Assembly (NCBI GenBank): GCA_018195615.1 | Contig: JAGTPG010000001.1 | Coordinates: 124,001-188,000 of the forward strand | DNA length: 64,000 bases | Direction of reading: 5' to 3' | From: Streptomyces tuirus | Lineage (GTDB): Bacteria > Actinomycetota > Actinomycetes > Streptomycetales > Streptomycetaceae | Shown: piece by piece, positions 19,225 through 32,100 of the stretch | Layout: each line of letters begins with the position of its first letter | Position numbering within the stretch: the stretch's first letter is position 1 | Translations under genes and position numbers: made by a program | Notes under the pieces: model-generated | The model's input: only the letters and a program-made list of their open reading frames with translations | The model's database searches: none | What the model was told of the DNA's origin: nothing

Positions 19225-22200
19225 TCAGTCGAGCTCGTCGACGAGCACGTCGCAGATCTCGGCCACCGGGTCGGGCAGGGCCATGTCGAGGTGCGCGCTC
19301 TGCACCTCGTACTCGTCCACGGCGCCCAGGACGTGCGGCTTCCACAAGGACGCGAAGGACTCCCGGTCTTCCAGGGCCGCATGGAAGAACAGGACGTCGC
19401 CGTCGAACACCGGCGACGTGAACCTCTTGAGGATCGCCATGTTGTTCGCGACGGTCGCAGTCGCGGCGTCCAGGAGGTGGCTGTGCTCGCCCGGGTCGGC
19501 GAAGCGGCCGATGTAGTCCTCCAGCGCGGCCCGCGCATCGGCCTCGACCACGTCCTCGAGGCCGGCGAAGTGACTGCTGGGGCGCAGTCGATGAGCGCGA
19601 GCAACTCGACCTCATGGCCGCGCCGTTGGAGCTCGGCGGCCATCGCGTGCGCGATCGTGCCGCCGTACGACCAGCCGAGCAGGCAGTAGGGGCCTTCGGG
19701 CTGGTCGGTCAGCATCTGCTCGACGTAGTCGCCGACCATCTCCTCGATCGACGCGGGGCGTTCGCCCGTGCCGTCGTAGCCGCGCGCCTGGATCGCGGTG
19801 ACCGGCCGGTCCTCGAAATGCGGGACGAAGCCGAGGTAGGCCCAGGACAGACCGCCCCCCGGGTGGATGAACCACAGGGGTGTGCGGTCGCCCTCGGTCC
19901 GCAGCCGCAGGACCACTGCGAACGGGTCCTCGGCGTCCTCCGGGATGCCGTTGGGGTCCAGCCGGGTGGCCAGTTGGGCGACGGTCCGGGCGCGGAACAC
20001 GGTCCGCATCGGCAGCTCGACGCCGATGACGGCGCGGATGCGGCCGATGAGGCCGGCGACGAGCAGCGAATGCCCGCCCAGGCTGAAGAAGTCGTCGTCG
20101 ATCCCCACCTCGGGAACACCCAGCACCTCCGCGAACAAGGCGCAGAGCACCTCTTCGCGCTGGGTGCGGGGGCCGCGGGAGGCTGCCGCGTCACCCTGGT
20201 CGGGCGCGGGCAGGGCCCGCCGGTCCAGCTTGCCGCTGGCGCCGGTGGGAATCAGGTCCAGGACCACCACGGCGCCGGGCACCATGTACTCCGGCAACCG
20301 CTCGCCCGCGTGCCGTTTCAGCTCCGACACCAGCGCATCGGCGGCGGGGCCGGTTCGTGCGTCGGCGGCGTCGGGGACGACGTAGGCGACCAGCCGGCGG
20401 TCTCCCGGCCGGTCCTCGCGTGCCACCACGACCGCCTGGGCGACACCCGGACAGGCGGCGAGGACCGACTCGATCTCGCCGAGTTCGATGCGAAAGCCGC
20501 GGACCTTCACCTGGAAGTCGGCCCGGCCGACATACTCCAGCACCCCGTCAGCACGCCATTTCACCAGGTCACCGGTACGGTACATACGCTGCCCGGCGAC
20601 AAACGGACTGGCCACGAACCGCTCGGCGGTGAGCGCCGACTGCTCCAGATAACCACGGGCCAGTCCGGTGCCCGCCAGATACAGCTCCCCCACCACACCC
20701 GGCGCCACCGGACGCAGCGACGCGTCCAGCACATACACCTGCGTGTTCCACACGGGCCGACCGATCGGCACGGCCGTGGCACCGCGTTCGGAGCGGTGAC
20801 GCCACGCGGTGACCTCGACCGCGGCCTCCGTGGGTCCGTACAGGTTGAGCAGCTCGGTGCCGGGGAGCACTTTGGCAAACCGGTTGGCCAGTTCCGCGGT
20901 CAGCGCCTCACCGGCGGCCTCCACCCGGCGCAGGCAGGTGCAGTCCTGGGCGGCCGGCTCGGTGAGGAACGCGCTCAGCAGCGATGGCACCATGTTGACG
21001 TCGGTGATCTGCTGATCCCGCAGGATCCGCGCCAGGCGCTTGGGGTCGCGCTGCACCCCCGGCGGCGGGATCACCAGGCACGAGCCGACCTGCAGCGGCC
21101 AGAACAGTTCCGGCACGGAGACGTCGAAACTGACGGACGTGTTCAGGAGCATGCGGTGACCGGCGTCGAGGCCCCACTCGCCGTGCCCCCAAGCGATGCG
21201 GTTCATGATCGAGCGGTGGGAGACGACGACGCCCTTGGGCCCGCCGGTCGAACCCGACGTGTAGATGACGTAAGCGGCATGGTCCGGCAACACCCGCACG
21301 CCCGGGTTGTGCGCCGGTAACCCGGACACGTCGGGCAGCTCGTCGAGGAGCAGCACCGGGGCGGCGTCCTCCCGGATCTGCGCGACCCGCTCCTCGGGCA
21401 CATCGGTCTCCAGCGGCAGGTAGGCGGCGCCCGACTTCACCACCGCGTAGACGGCCGTGAGCAGGTCGAAGGAGCGCGGCAGCCGGATGGCGACGGTCCG
21501 CTCGGGGCCCGCACCGCGTTCGATGAGCCAGTGGGCGAGCCGGTTCGCCCGTTCGTTGAACTCCGTGTAGCTCAGCTCCTCCCCGTCGAAGACCAGCGCG
21601 GTCTGCTCCGGCGAGCGCTCCACCTGAGCCTCGAACGCCGTGCCGAGGGTCGTCTCCGGCACGGGATGCGCGGTGTCGTTCCACTCGTTCACCGCGCGGT
21701 CCCACTCGCCCGGCCGCAGCACGCCCACGGAGTCCACCCGGCCCGCGGGGTCGGCGACCAGCTGCTCCAGCACCTGCGTGAAGCGGGCCGCGAACAGCTC
21801 CACGGTCTCCCGGTCGAACAGGTCGGTGGCGTACTCGATGCTGCCCCACACACCGTCGGACGGATCGGGGAAGCCTGCCATGTTGACGAACAGGTCGAAC
21901 TTCGCCGCCCCGGTGAAGGCGGACTCCAGCCGCACCTGGAGGCCGGGCAGCCGGAAGTCGGGCTGTGAGGTGTTCTGCCAGGCGAACATCACCTGGAACA
22001 GCGGCTGGTAGGCGGTGGACCGCTGGGGGTTGAGCAACTCCACCAGCCGCTCGAACGGCACGTCCTGGTTGTCGTAGGCGCTGAGCGCCTTCGCCCGCAC
22101 CCGCTCCAGCAGCGCTTCGAACGTCGGGTTGCCGGAGAGATCGACCCGCAGCACCCACGTGTTGACGAAGAAGCCGACCAGGTCGGCCAGCGCCTCGTCC

Positions 22201-23039
22201 GTGCGGCCGGCGATCGGGGAGCCGATCGTGACGTCGTCGCCGCCGCCGAGCCGGTGCAGGAGTACCGCGAGTCCCGCCTGGAGCACCATGGACACCGTCG
22301 CGCCGTGCCGGCCCGCCAGCTCCTCAAGCCCGGTGAGGAGGTCCGGGGGCAGCGTGAACTCCACGACGTCGCCTCGGTGTGCGGCGACGGGCGGCCGGGG
22401 CCGGTCGAGCGGCAGCCGCAACGGCTGCGGAACGTCCGCCAGTTCCTTCTCCCAGTAGCGCACCTGCCGGGACAGCAGGCTGTCGGGATCGGACTCGTCC
22501 CCGAGCAGTTCGCGCTGCCACAACGTGTAGTCGCTGTACTCGACCGGCAGCGGCTCCCACTGCGGAGCGCGGCCCTCCCGGCGGGCGGTGTAGGCCGCGA
22601 CCAGGTCCCGGGAGAGGGGCGCCGTGGACTCGCCGTCGCAGGCTATGTGGTGGGCGACGAGTACCAGGACGTGTTCGTCGTCGGCGATCCGCAGCAGTTG
22701 CCCGCGAACCGGTATCTCCGCGCCCAGGTCGAACCGGTACGTGATCGCCTCGTTGATCGTGCCCCGGGCGTCCTCGGGCGCCACGTCGACGACGGGTATC
22801 TCGAGGGAGAGCTCCTCCGGCGGCACGATCCGCTGGTAGGGCACCCCCTCATCGGTCTCCGCCATGATCGTGCGCAGGGTCCGGTGCCGTACGACGACGT
22901 CACGGACGGCGTCGGTGAGCGCGTGGGTGTCCAGCTCGCCGTTCAGACGCAGGACCGTGAGCATGTTGTACGTCGCCGACGGGCCCTCCAGCCGGTGGAT
23001 GAACCACATCCGGCGCTGTGAGAAGGACAACGGGATCAT
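19225..23039 (-). pseudogene. NRPS terminal module C-A-PCP-TE, one frameshift
   Basis: About 1,270 residues from the ATG at 23039. C domain (about 23030-21700): an LCL type starting [14 protein letters not shown] with H-H-I-A-C-D-G. A domain (about 21660-20220): pocket by eye D-V-P-N-E-A-L-V-E, which I cannot match to a residue with confidence. PCP (about 20150-19960): [10 protein letters not shown] (about 19920-19225): the nucleophile motif G-W-S-Y-G-G. A break near 19580 in the TE moves its end into another frame, closing at 19225. The start lies seven bases after the stop of the giant NRPS, so it is coupled to it and is the releasing module. Whether the TE hydrolyses or cyclises is not visible. 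Confidence 0.85.
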
Positions 23040-23046
23040 TTCGCCT

Positions 23047-26000
23047 CTACTCCTCGGTCATCTTGCGCAGACGGGGCCGGCTGGACGCGGTCATCTTTTC
23101 CGTCAGTGCGGCCAGGTCCGCCACGGTGGGGGACTCGAACACCAGCCGCACCGGCACGTCGATGCCCAGTTCGGCCCGGATGCGCCCGATCAGCCGCGTG
23201 GCCAGCAGGGAATGGCCGCCCAGGACGAAGAAGTCGTCATCGATGCCCACCTCGGGCAGCCCCAGCACTTCCGCGAACAGCCCGCACAGCGCCTCCTCAC
23301 GCCGGTCACGCGGCTTGCGGCCGGTGGATACCGGGACCGGATCGGGCGCCGGCAGGGCCCGCCGATCGAGCTTGCCGTTCGGCGTGAGCGGCAGCGCGTC
23401 CATGATCAGCACCGAGCTCGGCACCATGTAGTCGGGCAGCCGCTCCTGTACGTGGCCCCGCAGCGTCGCCGCCAGTGCCCCGGTGTCCCGCGCGCCGACC
23501 GGGTCGTTGGCGAGGGGCCGCCCCGAACGGCTCGACGGGACGAACGCTCCGGACAGCGGCCGCCCGGCCGGTGGCCCGTCGGGCAGCAGGATTGCGTCAA
23601 AGCACTCCACCGCCCCGGTCGACAGCGTCGTGACCAGACCGAAGCCGTGCCGCTCCGCCCATGCGGCGAGGTCGTGCGGGTCCACTGCGCCACCTGCCCC
23701 GCCGGACGGCGTGAGCAGGGACAGCGCGACCGCGGCCGCGACGTCTCCTTCGAGACGAGCGTTGGGGATGCCCGCCACCCGCAGTGGCCCGCCGGCCTCT
23801 CGGCACAAGTCGGCCAGCTCCGCCAACTCGTCGACGTCCAGACCCCACTCGATCGTCTCGGCATCGGCAAGATCGAGCACGTCGACGGGCGTCGTGTGCA
23901 GCACCACCTCGTACCGGTGCCGCGTCATCTCGTTGTGCGCGCCACCGCTCTTCAGCCGGATGTCGACGCCGCCGACACCATGCTCGGCGGCCCACTCCGT
24001 GAACCACTCCGGCGCGAGCAGCAGTTCCCGCTCCCTGCGCTCCGCCTGCTCGACGGCCGAGCGCAACCGACCGGCCGCCGCCTCGGGTCGCGCCGTCCGC
24101 TGCACCCCTGCCTGCAGGGCCCGCAGCGAACCCAGGTGCCGTACGTCGCCGATGACGAGACGGCCGCCCGGTGCGAGCAGTTCGACAGCGCGCATCAGCA
24201 CCCGGTCCAGGTAGCCGGCGTCCGGGAAGTACTGCACCACCGAGTTGAGGACCACCGTGTCGAAGTGGCCCCGCGGCAGCTCCGACACGTCGTCGGCGGG
24301 AGCGCACCGCAGCGTCACCCGCTCGGCGAGGCCCGCACGCTCGACCTGCCCACGCAGCCGCTCGATCACGGACTCCGACAGATCCGTGCCCCAGTACTCG
24401 TCAACCTCCGAAGCGATCCGCGACAGCAACAGACCCGAACCCACGCCGATCTCGAGGACCCTGCGGGGTTCGTCCCGCAGGACCTGCGCGACGGCGGCGT
24501 CCCGCCACTCCCGCATCTCGGCCGGCGCAATCGGCTCTCCGGTGTACGACGACTTCCACAGCGCGAAGTCCTCGCCCCACTCGGCGTCCCGCGACTCCTC
24601 GTACGCCTGCTCGTAGACCTGCCGCCACTCCTCGACCTGCGCCCCTGAGGCGCCGCCCTCGGCATCTGCGCCGTCGGGGACGACGTAGGCGACCAGCCGG
24701 CGGTCTCCCGGCCGGTCCTCGCGTGCCACCACGACCGCCTGGGCGACACCCGGACAGGCGGTGAGGACCGACTCGATCTCGCCGAGTTCGATGCGAAAGC
24801 CGCGGACCTTCACCTGGAAGTCGACCCGGCCGACATACTCCAGCACCCCGTCAGCACGCCATTTCACCAGGTCACCGGTACGGTACATACGCTGCCCGGC
24901 GACGAACGGACTGGCCACGAACCGCTCGGCGGTGAGCGCCGACTGCTCCAGATAACCACGGGCCAGTCCGGTGCCCGCCAGATACAGCTCCCCCACCACA
25001 CCCGGCGCCACCGGACGCAGCGACGCGTCCAGCACATACACCTGCGTGTTCCACACCGGCCGACCGATCGACGGCCCGTCTGCGTCGTCCGTCACCGGTG
25101 CGGTGGTGGACCAGATCGTCGTCTCTGTGGGCCCGTACACATTGGTGACCTCGAGTGCGTACTCACACAGCGTCGTGGCCAGCGACGCGGGCAGTGCCTC
25201 ACCACCGACCAGGACACGCAGGCCGCGCAGCGCCTCGGCCTTGTGCGCCACGAGGATCTGCCAGAGCGTCGGGGTGGCCTGCACGGCCGTGATCGCATGC
25301 CGTTCCATCAGGTCCAGCACAGCGGCCGGATCGGCCCCGATTTCCTTGGGCGCGATCACCACGCGCGCCCCGGACACCAGCGGCAGGAACATCTCCAAGG
25401 CCGCGATGTCGAAGGCGATCGTGGTCACCGCGAGCAGCCGGTCCCGCGGGCCCAGGGGCAACTTCTCCCCCATCGCGGCCAGCAGATTCGCCAGGGCCCC
25501 ATGCGGGACGACCACGCCCTTCGGCTGCCCAGTGGATCCGGAGGTGTAGATCGCGTAGGCCGCGTTCGCCGCGGTCACGGCCGCCGTCGACGGCCGTGAG
25601 TCCGGGTACTCCGCCAGTTCCTCGGCCGGCACCTCTGCGTCGAGGACGAGCACCGGCCGGGCGCTGCCCAGCACATGGTCGATGCGGGTCGCCGGGTGAT
25701 CCGGATCGACCGGCACATAAGCGGCCCCGGACTTCAGCACCGCCAACAGCGCCACGAGCAGACCCGCCGACCGCGGCAACGCCACCCCGACCCGCGACTC
25801 CACTCCCACACCCTGGCGTATCAGGTGGTGGGCGAGCCGGTTCGCCCGTGCGTCCAACTCCGCATAGGTCAGCGAGTGTTCACCGTCGGCCACGGCCACC
25901 GCTGTCGGTGTCGCCGCCACCTGCCGTTCGAACAGCTCCACGACCGTCAGGTCCGGGACGGCCCGTTCCGTGTCGTTCGCGGCGACGAGCAACCGCTCAC

Positions 26001-27400
26001 GCTCGTCGGGCAGCAGGACGTCAATGCTGCTGAGGAGCCGGTTCGGGTCGCTGGTGAGCTGGTCGAGGATGTGGGTGAGGCGGTCGGCGATCTCGCGTGC
26101 CAGCTCCTGGTCGACGACGCCTTGTTGGTACTGGAGGGAGAGGCGGAGGTGGGGTTCGGCGGATGCGGTGAGGGTGAGGGGGTAGTGGGAGCCGGCGTAG
26201 GGGCGGATGCCGGTGATCTGGATACCGGCCGTGGTGGTCGCTTCCGAGATGCCCGCCCGGTCCACCGGATACGACTCGAACAGCACCAGGGTGTCGAAGA
26301 GTGTGTTGACGCCGAGGTGTTGCTGGATGTCGGCGAGGGCGTGGTGGTGGTGGTCGAGAAGGGTGCTTTGGTGGTGTTGGAGGGTGGTCAGGAGTTGGGT
26401 GGTGGTGTGGTGGGGGGTGTGCTGGACGCGGACGGGGAGGGTGTTGATGAACATGCCGACCATGTCGTCGATGCCGGGGAGGTCGGCGGGGCGTCCGGAG
26501 ACGGTGGCGCCGAAGAGGATGTCGTTGTGGCCGGTGAGGTGGGTCAGGAGGATGGACCAGGCGCCTTGGACGAGGGTGTTGAGGGTGATGCCGTGGTGGG
26601 CGGCGTGGCGGGAGAGGGTGGGGGCGTCGGGGACGGTGACGTCGATGTTGCCGATGCCGGTGCCGGTGGCAGTGGTGTGTGGGGTGGCACCGGTTTGTGT
26701 GGTGGTGGGGAGGAGGAGGGTGGGTTGGGCGCCGGTGAGGGCGTTGGTCCAGGCGGTTTGGGTGGTGTGGGGGTCTTGCTGGGTGAGCCAGGTGAGGTAG
26801 TCGCGGTAGGGGCGGCGGTGGGGCAGGGGGTGTGGGGGTTGGTGTAGAGGGTGAGCAGGTCGCGCATGAGCAGGGGCAGGGACCAGCCGTCGAAGAGGGC
26901 GTGGTGTGCGGTCAGGACGAGTTCGCTGCGGTCGTGGCCGGTCAGTAGCAGGGTGAGGCGGAGCAGGGGTGCGGTGGCGGGGGTGAAGTGGGTGGCCCGG
27001 TCACGGGCCAGGAAGTCCTCCAGCGCGGTGTTGCGTTGCGCCTGGTCCATGTCGCGCAGGTCGATGACCTGCCAGGGCAGCGTGACGTGGGTGGGAACGA
27101 TTTGGACGAGTTCGCTTGTGCTGTCGGGGGCGAAGGCGACTTTGAGGTTGGGATAGCGGTGGAGGAGTGTTTGGGCTGCGGTGTGCAGGCGTGCGGGGTC
27201 GACGGGTCCGTTCAGGTGGAAGGCCATCTGCATGTGGTAGGCGTCGAAGCCGGTGCCGGCGAGCAGGGTGTGGAAGAGCAGCCCGGACTGCACCGTGGTC
27301 ACCGGCCACACATCGTCCAGGGGCCCGTAGGTGTCTTCCCAGGAGTCGATGTCGCTCTGGGCCACGCTGACCAGGGACAGATCGGAAGGAGTCAGACCGC
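23047..27400 (-). other. Giant NRPS module 6: C(DCL)-A(Gly-like)-N-methyltransferase-PCP
   Basis: C6 spans about 27380-25990, with a break near 26830. A6 spans about 25960-24670; the pocket by eye is D-I-L-Q-L-G-V-I-W, essentially the glycine code. An N-methyltransferase (about 24640-23500) is inserted before the last A-domain motif, with the SAM-binding V-L-E-I-G-V-G-S-G and N-S-V-V-Q-Y-F-P. Then come A10 (N-G-K-L-D-R) and PCP6 (about 23310-23110, F-F-V-L-G-G-H-S-L). Expected product: N-methylglycine (sarcosine). C-terminus R-L-R-K-M-T-E-E. Confidence 0.85.
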
Positions 27401-30400
27401 CCGCGCCCTGGGTGCGGGTATGGCCGGTGATACCCCTCAGGGCCTGGCACCAGTCCTGGGCCAGGGCGTGCACCTCACCACGGTCGAGCAGGCCGGTGGG
27501 GAAGGAGAACATCGCGGTCAGGGCCGGGCCCTGGCCGGTGTCGGTGACCAGCGCGTTGATCTCCACAGCGGACAGGGCGGGCATGTCCGCATCCGGTGCC
27601 GCGACCAGCTCACCGACCCCCGTGATGGGGGTGAAGCCGTGCCCGCGCAGGTCGGCGGGCATGTCCGCGGCCGAGACCCGCCCCAGATAGTTGAACCCGA
27701 TCTGCGGGGCGGGCAGGGCGGCCAGAACCGGCCCGGTGCCGGCGTTGAGGTGGCGCAGCAGCCCATAGCCCATGCCCTTGTCCGGCACCGCCCGCAACTG
27801 CTCCTTGACCCGCTTCACCGCCAGCCCCGCAGCCGGCCCCCCGGCCAGGGCCTGATCCACATCACAGCCACTGACGTCCAGACGGACCGGATACATGCTG
27901 GTGAACCAGCCCACCGTGCGCGACACATCCGCACCCGGCACCACTACCTCTTCACGCCCATGACCCTCCAACCGCACCAACACCCCACCACCACCGGCAT
28001 CAGTGCCGGCATCAGTGCTGGCATCAGTGCTGGCATCAGTGCTCCGGTGTCGGGTGTGGTGCCGGCTGACGGCCAGGGCCAGCGCGGTGAGCAGGACATC
28101 ATCGACGCCACCGTGGAAGGCGGCCGGGACGGTGGTCAGCAGGGCGCCGGTGACGGTGGGATCGACCTCAACACGGACGGTGTCCACCGTCGCCATCACA
28201 TCCACCACCGGATCCGGCCGCCGCGAACCCAGCACCGGATCCGGCCCACCCAGCATCTCCTGCCACACCGACAACTCCGCCGCCCGCTCAGCGGTGTTCG
28301 CCTCATCGGCCAGCGCATGACTCCAGCGGCGCAGTGACGTGCCCACCCCGTCCAGCACGGCGGGCCGGCCCGCCCGCACCTGACTCCAGGCCGCCGCCAG
28401 ATCCGGCACCAGGATCCGCCACGACACCCCGTCGACAGCCAGATGATGCAACACCATCAGCAAACGCCCGGCCCGCTCACGGCCCGCGTCGAACCACACG
28501 AACCGGGCCATCACCCCACCAGCCGGGTCCAGCAGCCCCGCCGCACCATCCAGCTCCGCCTCAGCCACGGCCCGCCAGCGCTCGTCCCAGACACCGTCAC
28601 ACACCACCCGCCGCACCAGCGAAGCCACCGCAACCGTCCCCGGCTCCGCCACGACCAGACCGGCCCCTCACCCCCCACAACCAGACGCGCCCGCAGCACA
28701 TCATGCCGATCCACCACCGCAGCCAACGTCCCCACCAGCCCGGCCTCATCCACACCGAGCGGCAGCTCAAGACAGGCAGACATGTTGTAACGGTCGTATC
28801 CACCACCGAGTCCCAGGAGGTAGTGGCCCGCCGGAGGCAGCGGCAGCCAGCCATTGCCGCCGCCCTCCAGCTCCTCCAGCACACGCACAGCCGTCCCGGT
28901 GCTCTCCTGGGCGAGACGAGCCAGCTCAGCCACCGTCCGGGACTCGAAGATCTGCCGCGGCGTGACCTCCACACCCCGCGCCCGCGCCCGCGCCACCACC
29001 TGAATCGACCGGATACTGTCACCACCCACCGCAAAGAAGTCGTCGTCCATTCCGACCCGTTCCAGGCCGAGGACTTCGGCGAAGACGGTTGCGAGCGTTT
29101 CCTCGGTCTGGGTCGTGGGGGCCCGGTACTCCTTGGTGGTGACGTCGGGTTCGGGCAGGGCGGCCCGGTCCAGCTTCCCGTTGGCCATCAGGGGAAGGCG
29201 TTCGAGCATCACGAACGCGGACGGGACCATGAACTCCGGCAGCCGGTCCGCGACGAACCGCCGCAGTTCAGCGACCGTGACACCCGCGTGCACGTCGATG
29301 TCCAGCTCACCGCTGGCACTGATGTCGACCGCGCCGTCCGACGGGACGACATATCCGATTAGGCGGGTGGTCCCGCCGCTTTCATGGGTGATGACGGCGG
29401 CTTGGGTGATAGCGGGGTGGGAGGTGAGGACCGACTCGACTTCCGCCGGCTCGATGCGAACGCCGTGGACCTTCACCTGCGCGTCCGCGCGGCCCACGTA
29501 CTCCAGTACCCCATCAGCCGTCCACCGGGCGAGGTCGCCAGTGCGATACATACGAGCACCGGCCGGACCGAACGGGTCAGCGACGTAGCGCTCCGCAGTC
29601 AGACCCGCACGGCCCAGATAGCCCCGGCTGATAGCACCCGCGACATACAACTCCCCCACCACACCCGCAGGCACCGGAACCAGACCCGGCCCCAGAACGT
29701 AGGTACGCATGTTCGCCAGCGGCACACCGATCGGCACACCACCTCCACCCCTCCAGCCCTCAGGAAGGACGAAGGTCGAGGCATAGAAGCTTTCGGTCTG
29801 CCCGTAGGCATTCACCACCCGCGTGCCGGGCAGAGCCTCACGGACCCGTTCCACCAGCGCACCGGACAGACCCTCACCCGCGAACACCAGCGTGCCGATC
29901 TCCACCCGACCCGACACGGTGTCCAACAGCTCACCGAACACCGACGGAACCGTATGGATGAGCCCCGCTCGCACACTCCCGTCCGTGTGGACGCGCTCAC
30001 CCAGAACCAGAACATCACGGACGACCTCAACCGTCGCACCCCGGCTCAGGCCCGCGAACACCTCGAACACAGACACATCGAAATTGACCGAGCTCGTCGA
30101 CCACAGCGACGACCCCGCCCCGATGCCGAACGCATCGGCCAACGCACCGACACCATTCACCACACCACCATGGGTGACCACAACACCCTTCGGCGTGCCA
30201 GACGAACCCGACGTATACATCACATACGCCGCGTGGTCCCAACCCACCGACACACCACAACCAGAAGCGCCACCAGCCTCCCAGTCAAACTCATCCACCA
30301 GCACCCGCGGCAGCCCACCCAACGGCAGACCACCCACCACATCACCGTGAGTGATCACCACATCCGGAGCAGCATCCCCAAGCACGAAACTCAAACGGTC

Positions 30401-32100
30401 ACTGGGATAGCGCGGATCGACCGGCACATACGCAGCACCCGACTTCAGCACCGCCAACAGCACCACGGGCAGATCCACCGACCGCGGCAACGCCACCGCA
30501 ACCCGCGACTCCACCCCCACACCCAGCCGCAGCAGACAACGCGCCAGCCGGTTCGCCCGGCCATCCAACTCCCCATACGTCAGCGAACGCTCACCATCAA
30601 TCACAGCCACCGCATCCGGTGAAGCAGCCACCTGCCGCTCCACCAGACCCGCCACCGACACCACCGGCACATCGGCCACCGTGTCATTCACCCCGGCCAC
30701 CAACCGCTCACGCTCGTCGGCAGCCAGCACGTCCACCGCACCGACCCGCACACCGGGCTCGGCAACCACCTGCCGCACCACCCGCACGAACCGCGCCGCG
30801 ATCTCCACCGCCGACCCACGGTCGAACAAATCCGTCGCGAACTCCAGGTCACCCTGCACGATGCGCCCGACCGGGCCGTGCAGTACGGCCAGGTTGAGGG
30901 ACAGGTCGAACTTGGCCGTGCCGGTCGCGGCCGGTTCGACAGAGACCTGAAGTCCGGGCATGTCGAGGTCGGGCCGGATGTCGTTCTGCCAGGCGCACAT
31001 CACCTGGAACAGCGGCTGATAGGCCGTGGACCGCTCGGGGTTGAGCAGCTCCACCAGCCGCTCGAACGGCAGATCCTGGTTGTCGTAAGCGGTCAGCGCC
31101 TTCGCACGCACCCGCTCCAGCAGTTCGTCGAACGTCGGATTGCCCGACAGATCCACCCGCAACACCCACGTGTTGGCGAAGAAGCCGACCAGGTCGGCCA
31201 GCGCCTCGTCCGTCCGGCCCGCGATCGGCGAGCCGATCGGCACGTCATCCCCACTGCCCAACTGATGCAGCAGCACCGCGAGCGCCGACTGGAACACCAT
31301 CGACACCGTGACGTCGCACTCTGCGGCAAGATTCTCCACCGCGAGGAGAAGGGAGGGGTCGAGAGTGAAGTCGACCGTGTCGCCACGGTGACTGGCCCTG
31401 GCCGGACGGGGTCGGTCCGTCGGCAACGGTAACGGCGCCGGTACGTCGGCCAGTTCCGAAGTCCAGTAGTCGCGCTGTAGGGCCGCCAGGCTGTTCGGGT
31501 CGGACTCGTCGCCCAACAGCTCCTGCTGCCACAGCGTGTAGTCGCCGTACTGCACCGGGAGCGCCTCCCAGCCGGGCTCCCTCCCCTCACGGCGCGCTGT
31601 GTACGCGCCGATCAGGTCGCCGGCCAGGGGACCCGCCGAGGCACCGTCGCCGGCGATGTGATGGACGACCAGGACGAGCACGTGCTCGTCGTCGGAGATC
31701 CGCAACAGCAGGGCTCGCAGCGGGAATTCCGCGGCGAGGTCGAATCCGCGGGACACGACCTCCTCGATCGCGTCGGACACGTGGTGTGCCACGACGTCCA
31801 CGACAGGCACGTTCACGGACACCTTGTCCACCGGCAGAACCCGCTGGAACGGCACGCCGTTCTCGTCCTCGAAGAACAGCGTCCGCAGGCTCTTGTGCCG
31901 GACCACCACGTCCCGCACCGCGGCCGCCATCGCATCCGTGTCCAGATCACCGGAAAGCCGAAGGACGGCAGGGATGTTGTACGTCGCGGAGGGTCCCTCG
32001 AACCGGTGGATGAACCACAACCGGCGCTGCGCGAACGACAACGGCAACTGGTCCGGGCGCGGCTCGACGCGCCGCAGTTGGGGCCGAACCCGCGGTCCCT
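27400..32100 (-). other. Giant NRPS module 5: C(LCL)-A-PCP-E
   Basis: The cleanest copy of the repeat. PCP4's end, C5 (about 32070-30700, H-H-I-A-G-D-G), A5 (about 30670-29150), PCP5 (about 29115-28900) and the start of E5 lie in one frame down to 28511. A one-base loss near 28667 then moves E5 (H-H-L-A-V-D-G) to the next frame. Here the six-C run near 27831 keeps E5 open, which shows what the other copies should read. Pocket as in A1-A4. Expected to give a D-Piz-like residue. Confidence 0.82.
27996..28043. repeat. 12-base microsatellite x4 inside the E domain (Thr-Asp-Ala-Ser/Gly)
   Basis: Four tandem copies of GGCATCAGTGCY, coding on the minus strand for repeated S-T-D-A units in a linker of E5. 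The same four-copy array is found at 35867-35914 (E3), 43658-43705 (E1) and, inverted, at 57086-57133 (plus-strand NRPS E domain). Confidence 0.9.

Noticed and set aside
17874..23039. A single continuous 1,721-residue minus-strand frame joining NRPS and monooxygenase
   Set aside because: It arises because a frameshift in the TE domain and another in the monooxygenase happen to keep one frame open. Protein motifs show two separate genes with their own start and stop at 19186 and 19225.
27996..28043. CRISPR-like repeat array
   Set aside because: The 12-base repeats are directly tandem with no spacers and lie in frame inside an E domain.
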